64,000 nt of DNA from Vicia villosa (lineage: Eukaryota > Streptophyta > Magnoliopsida > Fabales > Fabaceae), in the NCBI RefSeq assembly GCF_029867415.1, contig NC_081185.1, forward strand, positions 30,704,245 to 30,768,244, written 5' to 3'. Under the pieces are notes generated by a model. It had not been told where the DNA came from. It saw only the letters and a program-made list of their open reading frames with translations, and ran no database searches. Position 1 is the stretch's first letter, and every line of letters starts with the position of its first letter. Positions 37,358-49,409 of the stretch are shown here, one piece after another. The position numbers were made by a program, and so were the translations under genes.

Positions 37358-38899
37358 TATTTATGTGTTTAATTTGTGTTGAGCAAAAGGAGTTGATTAG
37401 CTTGAATCATGAACATGCTTAAAGATGAATTTTTTGTTAACCCTGAAGCTTAAGGGTGGTTTGTTTAAGTTTAGGCTTAAGTTTTTTATCCAATGTTGTC
37501 TTTGTTTAGGAAATTAAGTTTAAAATTTTTTGATTCTTCATAAGTAAATGAGGGTTTTCACAATAACCATATTGGCTGCACCAAAGTGAAGAAAATCAAA
37601 ACCCTCCAAAGGACAAGTTGTTGTGACCTTCAACAGAAACACCAAAGGGTGGCTGCCATCTCCCCTAAAACCATAGGGATCCTCATCCATCACAATCCTT
37701 CCTGAAAGGTAAATACTCGTGTCAAACAAGCTGAATGTAGGACTAGAGAACATCAAGAAGAATGGGTGGGTTAAGTAGAATTTAAGCCTTTATCCTTTGT
37801 TTCTCAAAACCATGAACGAGACCACGTTACAACCCTCCAAAATCCTAATTGAAGCAGGGTTTGTATGAAAGCATACAAACAGTAAAATCATGTCAAAACT
37901 GACTCGTAATTTATTACTTGTCATTTGTGTTAGTATCAATACAATATTCTGACTAGTAATCAATCTATGTCTTTCTTGACAAATAAAAAACTTTAACTTT
38001 GAGATTAACATGTGAAGCGCATCCTTGTTATCTTTTTCAAACACAATCGTCTCTTATCTGAAAGTAAGTACTTGATACCAAGGAAAGTTCAACAGTGAAA
38101 TTCCATTGAGTAGTCTTACCGGGGCAAAACTTGGTTATCCATGGAGCCAATATCCGAAGAATCCATTAAGTTGAGGAGTTCCTCTCAATCTGGGGAATTA
38201 CATACAATCCGATGATCAACACGGGGGGAAGACCATTGCAAATATCCATGATTCAAGCGCATTAGATTTCTTTTTCAAGAGACTCTGCAGGCTGGGGCAG
38301 ACCAGTAAAAATTCTTTTCTTCATCTTTAATAAAGTATCAGATGTCAAGACAGGTGTCGAGGAGTCAAGTCAAACCCCTTCACCAATACTATCCACAGGA
38401 AATAACATTTCCGCAAGGACACCCTCCATCCATTCCCCCTATCTTGGAAACAAGCATTACATCCATCATGATCATACATATATCATGCATATCATTGCGT
38501 TCTCATAAAGGCCAAAATCCAATCCATCATTGGGAATCTCTAACGCACCAGAGCCTACCCTTTTCATTTCTCCCACAACAATCCAATCATCACCAATGCA
38601 GGGGAATCCACCCTATATTAGTCCCTAAACATAGTACCAGAACTCCATTCAATATATTCCCCACAGAAAGTAGAAACTCTGACCAGTCATTAGTCCACTG
38701 CATACAATCATTACATTGCATTACATCTCCATAGGTGCATAAATCAAAACATGTATGCGAAGCATAAGCCGAATAGATATATATCAAATGAGTTCCTTAC
38801 AAAGCTTTTACTTTATACTCCACCATGTTCACTCAGAGTTACCATTATGGTGTCATCTTCCAAAATCAACTATGTTCATTTGTCTCCAAGCCCAGGTCA
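37358..38899. other. Unassigned region, probably 3' part of a Tat/Ogre-like element
   Basis: No convincing gene. A 72-codon minus-strand frame (37756-37538) is protein-like in composition, but I do not recognise it. The context, immediately upstream of a minisatellite and a PPT/LTR start, suggests decayed 3' untranslated DNA of a plus-strand LTR element, at least from about 38060. Confidence 0.4.
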
Positions 38900-40855
38900 G
38901 ACTGAGTTGTTATATAGTTTCTTTCCAACCCCGAGTTGATGTTTACCTCGTGTTCAACCCAAAGTTGACTTTCTCTCCCTCTCAAGCCAGAGTTGACGGA
39001 TATCCCATCCCTCCAACCCATTGTTTATTTTCTCTTCCTCTCAACCTAGAGTAGACAGTTATCTCCTGTCCAACCCAGAGTTGATTTTTCTTCTCCCTCT
39101 CAACCCAGAGTTCGCGGTTATCTCTTGTTCAACCTAGAGTTGACTTACCCTTCCTCTTTCAACCCAGAGTTGATGTTCATTTCTTGTTCAACCCATAGTT
39201 GATTTTCCTCATTTCTCTTAACCCAGAGTTGTTATCCAGTTTCTTTCCAACCTAGAGTTGATGTTTATCTCTTGTTCAACCCAGAGTTGTTATCCAATTT
39301 CTTTTCAACCCAGAGTTAATTATACTTTCTCTCTCAACCAAGAGTTGATGTTTATCTTTTGTTCAACCCAAAGTTGATTTTCCTTTCTTTCTCAACCCAA
39401 AGTTGATGATTAGTTTCTTTCCAACCCATAGTTTGTATTCTCTCAACCCAGAGTTGTCATCCTATTTCTCTCTCGACCTAGAGTTGATGTTTATTTCTTG
39501 CTCAACGCAAGGTTAATACTTATCCCTTGTTCAACCCAGAGTTGATTTTCCTTTTCATTCTCAACCCAGAGTTGATGGTCAATTTCTTTTCAACCCCGAG
39601 TTGATTTTTCTTCCATGTTCAACCCAAAGTTGATGTTTAAGTCGTTTCCAACCCAGAGTTGATATTCTCTTTTTGACATTCCTGAGTTGTGGATTTATCT
39701 CTTATTCAACCCATAGTTGATGTTTATCTCTTGTTCAACCTAGAGTTGATGTTTATCTCTTGTTCAACCCATAGTTGATGTTTATCTCTTGTTCAACTCA
39801 GAGTTGAATTTCCTTTCTCTCTCAACCCAGAGTGGATATTTATCTTTTGTTCAACCCAGAGTTGTTATCTAACGTATTCATCCCAGAGTTGACTTTCCCC
39901 TTCTTTTAAAGCATGGTTGATTTTTCGTTTTATTTCTCAACCCAGAGTTGAGGGTTATCTCTTATTCAACCCGGAGTTGATTTTCCTTTTCGCTCTCAAC
40001 TCAGAGTTGACAGTTACATCTTATTCAATCCAAAGATGACTTTCCTTTTTTTCTCTCAACCCAGAGTAGACAGTTACATCTTATTCAACCCAGAGTTGAC
40101 TTTCCTTTTTTCTCTCAACCTAGAGTTGATGTCTATATCTTGTTCAACCCAGAGTTAATGTTTATCACTTATCCAACCCAGAGTTGATGTTTATCTCTTA
40201 TTCGACCCAGAGTCAACTTTCTTTTTTTTCTCATCCCAGAGTTGATATTCTTTTTTGACAACCCTGAGTTGTGAATTTATCTCTTACTCAACCTAGAGTT
40301 GATGTTTATCTCTTATTCAACTCAGAGTTGATGTTTATCTCTTGTTCAACTCAGAGTTGAGTTTCCTTTCTATCTCAATCCAGAGTTGATATTTATCTTT
40401 TGTTTAACCCAAAGTTGTTATCCAGCTTATTCAACCCAGAGTTGACTTTCCCCTTCTTTTAACCCAGAGTTTATTTTCCTTTTATTTCTCAACCCAGAGT
40501 TGATGGTTATCTCTTATTCAACCTAGAGTTGATTTTCCTTTTCGCTTTCAACCCAGAGTTGACAGTTACATCTTATTCAACCCAGAGTTGACTTTCCTTT
40601 TTTCTTTCAACCCAGAGTTGATAGTTACATCTTATTCAACCTAGAGTTGACTTTCCTATTTTATCTCAACCCAGAGTTGATGTCTATATCTTGTTCAACC
40701 TAGAGTTGAGACTTTTCCCTTTGACTTTTAACCCAGAGTTGTTATTTGTCTCTCTTTCTCAACCCAGAGTTGGTGTGTATTTCATTTTTAACCCAAAGTT
40801 AATTTTCTCAACTCAGAGTTGATGCATTCTTCCCCAGTAAAGTTGATATCCTTTT
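38900..40855 (+). repeat. Minisatellite of CAACCCAGAGTTGAT units (about 2 kb)
   Basis: Roughly 55-60 diverged units of about 28-36 bp, each with the core CAACCCAGAGTTG followed by variable T/C-rich filler such as TGTTTATCTCTTGTT. The core is an imperfect palindrome (CAAC...GTTG), so each unit could form a small hairpin. Tandem repeats in the 3' untranslated region are known for legume Ogre/Tat elements (family knowledge). The array ends about 140 bp before a PPT-like tract, which fits such a position. Confidence 0.9.
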
Positions 40856-40979
40856 TCCCCAGCGGATCCTATCTTTCTTCAAGCAAATTGTCAGTTTCTT
40901 CTGTATTTAATCCTCTTCTACCTCGAATGCCCGAAAAGCTGATCACAATTCGTGCATTCAGGTTTAAGATGATTAAATA

Positions 40980-41310
40980 GGGCAACTATTGTAACCAAAA
41001 ATTTGCCTTCCTGATTTTTTCTAACCGGCTTAAGATTTGCATTCATTTGCATCTTTTATTAAGGCATTAGCATATTTGCATTTCATTCAAGAAAAATAAA
41101 AAATATATATATGCATACGTTCAATTTCCGCATTTTTTTAATAGTATTTTTGATCATTTTACTAACCTTTTGATTTATAATTTTAATTTTAGAATTCAAT
41201 TTAATTTTAATTTTGGACTTAGAATTATTAAATCGTTTGTACATATATTTTATTATTGTTATTTGTATTGTTCTATTTCTTTTTGTTTTTGTAGGTATAA
41301 TTAATTAAGA
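40980..41310 (+). repeat. PPT and start of a Tat/Ogre-like LTR
   Basis: AAATAGGGCAAC (40977-40988) followed by TATTGTAACCAAAAATTTGCC resembles the PPT and LTR start of legume Tat/Ogre elements. The LTR-like sequence runs to about 41310, where a MULE-like end begins, and seems to resume at 50413. The lineage call is by motif resemblance. Confidence 0.5.
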
Positions 41311-42289
41311 GAATTTCTTTGTACACCCATATAGGATGAAAAACACTCCTGAAAACCCCAAAATACCCTTCCAATATTTCAATATTTTATTTTATTTTGA
41401 AAAAATATTTATTTATAATATAGTTATAATATAATTAGAGTGAGTTATTATTAATAAGGAATAACTTAAATACAAATTGTTATAAATAAGAAATAAAAAG
41501 ATTAAATAAAATTTTAATTTTGTAATAATTTATTTGTCAATTTATTTAAAAATTATAAAAGTAATTACTTTTAAATGGTATATATTTGATATGTGGTTAA
41601 ATTATAAAAGTAATTCCTTTTTTTAAATTATAAAATTAATTTGTCACAACATTATGCAGTTAAAGATTTAATTAATTATATATATTGATAAAAATGGTAT
41701 ATATTTAATTATATATCTTGATTAAAATGGTATATATTTAATTATATATTTTGATTAATACAATTAATTATACTATTAATACAATTGATTCAACTTGATT
41801 TTAATTTTTAACAAATATTGAGTATTTTCAAATATGAATATGCGAAAAATCCCAAGATCAAAAATTGAGTTATTTTGGATATGCATCCCCAAAGGCATAA
41901 CCTTCGGAGATGCACATCCGAAATATATTAATATTTTAGGAATTTTACCGCAGGTTCGTAAGAAGATATATGAGTGTAAAAAGAAATTATCATTAATTAA
42001 AGAGAGGTTTATTTTGGTCCAATTCATTTATTGAAAGACACTTGCAAAGGCCCATTATCATTCTTGATGTTGGTCCAAGTTTCAAGCCCTTTTCCAAGTT
42101 CAATTTTGGGGTCCACCACGCAATGTTTCACGCGTTTTCAATTTGTAGCAAAGAGGAAAATTTCATTCCAAAGTTTTATCAATTCCATTTTTTATGACAT
42201 CACCATTCCATCTTCTGCAAAGTTTCACAAAAGATAGAATATTCAACAAAATTTGCCCAGCTCACCACAATAGTACACGAATTCCTTTC

Positions 42290-42891
42290 TGTTGGTGATT
42301 TTAGTATCATCAATGTATTTTGGTAGTAATGTGATTTATTATAGGCCGATGCAATTATGCGTTAAGCTTGAAACGAGTTAGGGTAGTGCGGAGTGCACGC
42401 TCGTCGAGCCAAACGTGTAATTGAATACGAATAATTGAAACGGGGTTCCAAGGGACGAAGCCCCTGGCGGGATGCGGGGCAGCGCCCCGTCGATGTCCAA
42501 GGGGCAGAGCCCCTGGCGGAGTGCGGGGCAGCGCCCCGTCGGGGTCCAAGGGGTAGAGCAGAGCCCTTGGCTGGGGTCCCGCTTTCTGAACAGTTGTACC
42601 ATTTTCCAACAGACATGACTGTTTTCTGAACAGTTGTGTCTTTTCGGTTTCTGTTATTGATCTCCTATATAAGGAGTCATTTGGCCTCGGTTTTGGTTAC
42701 ACGAAAAACCATACTTTCTCTCTACATTCCTGATCAGTTTTCTTTTGTCAGAAACAGATTGTTCTTCGAGAATTATCCCCACAAAGATTTCGTGAACCCA
42801 GGCAATAATAGGGTCGAAATACTTTGTTCGGAAAGTGTACGAACACGATTCTTCGAAGTTATCCAGGATTATCATACCCAAATTTCTAACA
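42290..42891 (+). repeat. Solo copia-type LTR (602 bp), TSD CTTTC
   Basis: Runs TGTTGGTGAT...TTTCTAACA and is flanked by CTTTC at 42285-42289 and 42892-42896. A TATA box CTATATAAGG lies at about 42666, so U3 is on the left. U3 contains a GC-rich tandem block (42440-42590). Only one LTR is present, as after LTR-LTR recombination. Confidence 0.9.
42440..42590. repeat. GC-rich hairpin repeat inside the solo LTR
   Basis: Three tandem versions of GGGACGAAGCCCCTGGCGG / GGGGCAGCGCCCCGTCG, each with self-complementary halves (GGGGC...GCCCC). Strong local GC rise in an AT-rich region. Long frames on both strands across it are by-products of the repeat. Confidence 0.85.
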
Positions 42892-43776
42892 CTTTCCTCT
42901 CCATAATCCCACAATATCAGCAAAATGTGCCTTCCACTACCAACAAGATTCCTTCTTTCCTCATCCAAATCCCTCACCAATTTCTCTCTTTTACCCTCAT
43001 CTCTCAATCTATATATAAGAGTGTATCATTCACAAGGAAAGAGAGGGAGAAAAGTTGTAAATTATGCTGTAAAATTCAAAGTAAGCTTCCTCCATAAAAT
43101 TTTCAGACTCAACGTAAGACCTTCATAAAAAGTTTTTTCCTGTTTCGCTTGGAACCAAAATCACCTCTGCTTACCTCCCAAAACCTCTACCGAATTTCAC
43201 ACTAAAAAAACAAGAAAAAAGGAGGAAATAAAATGAGCTGAGACTCTGATAAAATCCAAACAACAGTCTCCTCCAACATCTTGCAAATTCATCACATCTC
43301 AGCATCCAACTTCAACAACATTCACGATGCAACTCTACTTCAACTTTCATGAAAACAACGCAAATATGCAACAACGACTTCATATCGTAAACTGAACCAA
43401 TTTCAAATCGCAACAATCATCATCATTAAGTCAATGTCATCTTCATCGACACGAAACCTACGTCGACTCGCAAATTTCGAATTGCAAACTACAACAGCCA
43501 AGCAATCTTCATCAACTATGCAGTTCCTTCAACGGATTTCAATACAACTCCAACGCTACAACACTTTCAGCCATTCCTCCGCAGATCCACTACGATTGCT
43601 ATAGTCAACAACAACACCATTCACCTGTAGACTGAACTCAACAACCACACGCAACGCATCATAAACATCACAACACCTACATACCCAGCAACAACAAATT
43701 CAACGCAAAGCCTCACAACAACACACACATCAAAACGCGATTGATAAGAAGGAGAAGAAGAGACCAAACAATAACT

Positions 43777-44202
43777 TGTTGTAATTATTATAATAGTTGT
43801 TCCAAAATGACAAGAGAAGTGGATTCATGAAGTGTTGTAGAATGAAACCATGCAACTTTTGAAGTGTGTTGGTATAGACTAATTATTGTGACTTTTGGTA
43901 AAAGACATTGTTTTACCAATGGTCGCTACTTGTGAAACAATACCAATGTGGCCTATAAATAATTCATTATGAATTTAGAAAAACATAACACAAAAACACA
44001 AATCCTCTAAAATAAATTTCAAACACTCTTCGCTACATTCGAGTTTTCATCTGTTTTGTGCAAACTCGATAAGGCTGAATTATCCTGGGTATTTCTGCAT
44101 CAAAACTCTAAGACATTCGAGAGTGCTTGAAATACTATAAAGAAAGTGTTTCGTCCACGATTCTAGCCTCGATTCCATTCGGTCTAAATTAAATTTCTAA
44201 CA
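43777..44202 (+). repeat. 5' LTR of copia-2 (426 bp)
   Basis: TGTTGTAATT to TTCTAACA, TATA box CTATAAAT at about 43953. About ten substitutions and an 18-bp deletion separate it from the 3' LTR, so it is older than copia-3. Next to it lies ATCTTATAGTAT, shared with copia-1, in place of the common initiator tRNA-Met PBS. Confidence 0.93.
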
Positions 44203-45515
44203 ATCTTATAGTATTTGTTTAATGGCAACGAGGCTTTTGTTTCAAGTATCGAATAATGAATTATTGTTGTGAACACATTCTGAATATAACAAAGAATCGA
44301 CTCATGAATCCGGTACGTATTTATTGCCTATTCATAGAAATTAGAACATTAAAAATATCATGACATCAAAATTTATGATATGAAAATTTTCTAATAGTTG
44401 ATATGATAGCCAGTTTATTGATATTATGTTTTTTTTAAATGATTAAGAGTTATGGATTCATTGAAATTGAGTTTGAAATAATTTTATATATATGTCAATT
44501 TTAAAAGAGTTTTCAAATGTTGTAATGATGCTTTTCGACGTGAGTAGTAATTGAAGATGTGCCACAATAACACTACGTATCAAACTTGAAGTTGTACAAC
44601 AGTAACATTTTCAAATAAGGGTGTGTTTCACTAACAGACATTACAATTTGAAAACATTATCACTGTAAAATTAAGACAATTTACGGTGATGTAATATATA
44701 CAATGTTGTAAAATAATTAACAATTATTTGTTTCACTGTATTACAATGGTTATATTTTGTTTTATTTTCTATATGTTACACATATATGTTAATTCGGAAT
44801 GAAACATTTTTCATAACGGATTTCTTCGTATGGAATAAAACCTTTTCATGGTGGTGTAAGTATCATAAATGGTGAAAACAAAACGATTTATGTTTTTGAA
44901 TATATAATAAATGAATTCATTATGGATCATAATTTATATAGACATATAAATTTGGAGTTCAATGTAATTATTGAATTATGAGATGTGGAATTTTGATAAC
45001 CTTATCACGAAGGATAAGAAATTCAATATTCCCATAAATGAAGAATCTCATGAGGAAGGTTCTTCACAAATTATTGAAACACAAACCGAAATTAAGTTTT
45101 TCACAGAATTGTTGAAACACATCCTGAACTAAGGATAAGCTAGAGAATCCAAAATGCTAAGCATCTATGACCGAACAAAATCATTTTTCGACTTATTTCT
45201 CTTGTGTAGAAGGATATAGTGAGAGTTTTGTTCGTAAGATTCCTAATATTCTTCAAGTGGAAGATGATCCTAAGATTTTCAAGAAATAACTTCAAAGGAC
45301 TCATCCTTTTGACATGATCTTATCTAAGACGAAATAGATTCAATAATGTTTGTCGATCTATCTAAAGGATAAAAATTCATTGGACGTAAGTGGGTGTTTA
45401 GAAAGAAGTATCATAGTGATGGTACACTAAACACCTACAAGGATAGATTAATGACCAAAGGTTTGGATAAAAGGAAGGTATTGATTATTTCGACACATGT
45501 GCACTAGTAGCAAAC

Positions 45516-46684
45516 TGTTGAAAGTATTTTGGGTAAATATTTTCTAATATATCGTATCCACAGAGACTGAGTAATATTGGTGCCGTTCTATAGTCGAATT
45601 ATAATGAGTTAGTGAAAAGTATTGGTTTTGATTGCTTGTTCTTGAATTGCATATAACAGAATAATAATTGAATGATAAAAAGCTAAAATGAATAACAATG
45701 GTGAATGAATATGTTGAGTTCTAGGGTTCATCAACCTATTCACATGCAATAATCAATTAATCCACAAGTGAACATTATCTAAGTTATTATCTTCATTCAT
45801 CCTCAAAATTGATATTATGTCTAATGATCAATCTAGAACCACCTCTACCGGTATGATATTCGATCTCTCATAATAACTATAAAGATAAAGGGAATTAACC
45901 ACGATGATTTATGAAAACTTCTTCAAAATCTCATCTCTGAGTATTAATCAACAAGTCAATGTAAAAACCTAGGGCAAAAGTATAAACCCTATCTCTCGAT
46001 TGATAGTTCAACAATGATATAAAATAAAAGCAAGGTTTTTCATTGATAATAAAGCTTAAACAATTGTTCACAGGAATTAATCAAAGTAATTGCGTCTTCA
46101 TAGGTTAACTACTACCTTAAATTCAACACAATGGGGTTTAGCTCTCCATAGTCATGAAGAACACACAAGATTTCATGGAAGGATTCATCTTCATCAAGGG
46201 AATGTCTTCAATTGATGTTGAATTATTCGTCGGAAGTTGTTTTCTGCTCTGGAATAGGATTGCTCGCTAAAATTCATTCACCAAAGATCTCCCTCTTATT
46301 AGGATTAGGGCTTCTATTTATAACAATTTATCCTTGTAACGCAACCATCGCGCCTCGGCACGTATTGGCGCGGCGTGAACCCTAGTCAGAAGGGATTGCG
46401 CGTCTCGCTCCTTATTGGCGCGGCTCGGCCTTTGTTTCACCTTCCTTCTTTGTGATTCTTCCTCTCTAGAAGCTCTACACCTGCGTGTTTCTTCGCCTTT
46501 ACTTCTAAACTTCAATATCTGCACAAATAACACCCAAAGTGACGCAAGTTGTTCCACAATTAGCATTGAACCTCTAAAGATCAATTCTAACCATAAAATC
46601 CTTAAAAAGCACAAGATATGTTCACTTTCAGCTCAAAAGGTAGTTAATTTGACAAATGAAAACACTACTAATTCACTCCTAACA
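45516..46684 (-). repeat. Solo LTR (1,169 bp) nested in copia-2, TSD CAAAC
   Basis: TGTTGAAAGT...CTCCTAACA with CAAAC on both sides (45511-45515, 46685-46689). A minus-strand TATA box (TTATAAATAGAAG, near 46315) and the minus-strand end GATACGATATATTAG...TTCAACA suggest it reads on the minus strand. The copia-2 frame is open across the empty site, confirming the boundaries. The family is not identified. Confidence 0.9.
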
Positions 46685-46942
46685 CAAACACAATGAAAAT
46701 TAGGGTTTCATTTGCATTAGTTTCTTTGCATGACCTTATTGTTCATCAAAAGGATGTCATAACGACATTCTTAAATGGAGATCTCGGTGAGGAGATTTGA
46801 ATGGAGAAACCGGAAGGTTATATACTTCATGGTAATGAACAAATAGCGTGTAAGCTTGTCAAATCCTTGGAAGGATTAAAATAGGAACCAAAATAATGAC
46901 ATAAAAAGTTTGACTTTGTCATTGCAAAGTTCACAAATTAAA

Positions 46943-47290
46943 GGGGAGACACACAAGTTATGGGGAGAATTTTCAATATTATCAAAACAAGAATTTAAAG
47001 AGTTTGTCATCATCAAAAAGGGGGAGATTGTGAAGAATATATCTTATATTTAGTTTTGATGAAGACAAAGTTTATCAAAGAAGAAAAGGATCAAAAGTGT
47101 CATGCACATCAATGATGTAGTTGATCAAGAAGGTTGAACATAGAAGTTCAAGAGAAGATTTGAGAGAAGTGAACATAACTAAGGTACTCATTGCAATTCA
47201 TACTATTTATTTTAAATTGCTCATAATTTTATCTCTCACTTCATCTAGAAACCTTCTTGCATCATCATGCATGATTATCTAAAAACCTTC
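46943..47290 (+). repeat. Fragment of another copia element (PPT plus LTR start)
   Basis: CATCAAAAAGGGGGAGAT followed by TGTGAAGAATATATC at 47029 is the PPT/LTR junction typical of large copia elements such as the SIRE group. It interrupts the copia-2 reverse transcriptase between pieces near 46930 and 47340. Right boundary uncertain. Confidence 0.5.
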
Positions 47291-48952
47291 TTCATTTAAT
47301 TCTTGTGATAAGTGTTTGTACACAAAGTTGTGTAAGATTAATGTGATATTCCTTTGTCTCTATGTTGATTACATGTTGATCATTATCAAAGAGATGAATG
47401 GAATCTTAGAAACAAAGAGGTTTCTAGCTTCCACAACCAAGATGAAAATCTTGAAATAGTGGACACTCTTTTCGGTCAAACTAAAGCGAAAGAGTGGGGG
47501 TTTAAAACATAGTCAAACACACTATATTGAGTAAACTTCCACATTCAAGATAAAATATCTTGGACTAGTTGACACTCTTTTGGGGATCAAAGTAATGCGA
47601 AAATAGTGGGGGTTATCAACTTAGTCAAATACACTTTGTTGAGAAAGTTCTTGATAAGTTCAAACTGTCACATTTCAAGAAAGTGAATATTTAATTTGAT
47701 CTTAGTGTCAAAATAATGATGAAAGATTTGTGGTCATATTAGAATACGCAAGTGAAATTGGTTTTCTAGTGCAATGTATTATATCTGACATAGCATTTGC
47801 AATTAGAAAATGAGTAGATTTACCAACAATCCAAATGGTGAGCATTGGAAGCCCATCACAAGGATTTTTTATCACAAGGATTTTGATTCTTTTAAAAACC
47901 AAAGTCTTGACCTCCATTATGGTAGGTTTCCTGCCATATTAGAAGGATATACCAATATGAGTTGGATATCGAGTGCTGGAGATCATAAATTTACAACTAA
48001 GTGGATATTTACACTAGTTGGGGTGATATTTCTTGGGAGAGCAAGAAATAAACATGCATCACTCTCTTGACCATGGAGCCATAGTGTGTGGATCTCACTC
48101 CCGTTGGTCAAAGAAGTTGAATGGTTTATGGACCTTCTATTGGAAATTCCATTGGCTAAAAGCAAGTTTCAATGGTGTTAACACAATGTGATAGTCAAGC
48201 CAACTTAGCAAGAGAATTCAGATAAGTGTAAAATGAAAAGTATGGGCACTGAGGCCTTAGACATTCTTTCGTGAGAAAATTGATTAAAGATGTAATCATT
48301 TCATTCACATATATACGATTGATCTAAAATTTGAATAATTGATTTACTAAACTACTGGCCTGGGATTTAGTAAAGACAACCTCGATAGGTGTGAGGTTGA
48401 AACTCTTTGAATAAGCGTTCCGAAAATGATAGCAACCCAATCTGAAGTTAATACATCTTAACCTAAGATTCAATGGATAACAACAAGTCGTTAATTTGGA
48501 AGTTAGTGCAACATTTTGTGACAATGTTGACTATTACATAATTAAGGGTTGAGTTTTTTATAAAAAAAAAAAACTCTTAATGAAGTTCTATATCGAGGAG
48601 GATATGTATCTCAAGAAATAGATACAAACTGAACTTCACCTATATGAATTTCAAGATGGTGCCGTCTTAAAGTGAGAGTTAAATTTTCTCTCATGAAAAA
48701 TTCATGAAAACAGGAAAAGCACATGGCCATAAACAGTGCTAGGCGAGATATGTAGGCGAAGAACCTTTAAAGAGTGTGTGTATAGTAACGTTGGTCTGAT
48801 CACATGGGATAACGGTTCAAAGCATAGCTACCTAACGTTCCGATTAGGCTTTGCGTTTTCTTTACTAAGGTTAAGTTCAAATCGAAAGATACCTAACTGT
48901 ATTAACACTCTTTTGCTTTCTACTTTCTGGAATTGATCTTGTCATTATTAGA

Positions 48953-48965
48953 ACAAGTGGGGGAT
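48953..48965 (+). other. Polypurine tract of copia-2
   Basis: AACAAGTGGGGGAT lies directly before the 3' LTR start TGTTGTAATT; the same context exists, mutated, in copia-1. Confidence 0.8.
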
Positions 48966-49409
48966 TGTTGTAATTATTATAATAGTTGTTCCAAAATGAC
49001 AAGAGAAGTGGATTTGAAAAATGTCAACACTTCATGAAGTGTTGTAGAATGAAACCATGCAACTTTTGAAGTGTGTTGTTATAGACCAATTATTGTGACT
49101 TTTGGTAAAAGACATTGTTTTACCAATGGTCACTACTTGTGAAACAATACCAATGTGGCCTATAAATAATTCATTATGAATTTAGAAAAACATAACACAA
49201 AAACATAAATCCTCTAGAATAAATTTCAGACACTCTTCGCTACATTCGAGTTTTCATCTGTTTTGTGCAAACTCGATAAGGCTGAATTATCCTGGGTATT
49301 TCTACATCAAAACTCTAAGACATTCGAGAGTGCTTGAAATACTATAAGGAAAGTGTTTCGTTCACGATTCTAGCCTCGATTCCATTCGGTCTAAATTAAT
49401 TTTCTAACA
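48966..49409 (+). repeat. 3' LTR of copia-2 (444 bp)
   Basis: Matches 43777-44202 and keeps 18 bp (around 49016-49033) that the 5' copy lost. Followed by TSD TAACT. Confidence 0.93.

Larger units (their letters stand above)
45130..48260 (+). pseudogene. Pol remains of copia-2
   Basis: Recognisable pieces: GRKWVFRKKYHSDGTLNTYKD (reverse transcriptase N-part, near 45375-45440), DYFDTCALVA (near 45483), then after the solo LTR VSLHDLIVHQKDVITTFLNGD (near 46720), MEKPEGY (46801), LYVDYMLIIIKEMNG (catalytic box with its second Asp changed to Tyr, near 47360) and an RNase H-like part near 47800-48260. Many stops and frameshifts; dead. Confidence 0.85.
43777..49409 (+). mobile_element. Copia-2: Ty1/copia deletion derivative, TSD TAACT
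   Basis: Two LTRs (43777-44202 and 48966-49409) flanked by TAACT at 43772-43776 and 49410-49414. Same family as copia-1. The internal region keeps only parts of reverse transcriptase/RNase H; most of gag and integrase is gone. It contains a later solo LTR (45516-46684) and another copia fragment near 46943-47290. Confidence 0.95.

Noticed and set aside
37538..37756. 72-codon minus-strand frame with protein-like composition
   Set aside because: No recognisable domain and no splice or promoter context; kept only as a remark in the region entry.
42355..42629. Overlapping 74-84-codon frames on both strands
   Set aside because: By-products of the GC-rich tandem hairpin repeat inside a solo LTR.
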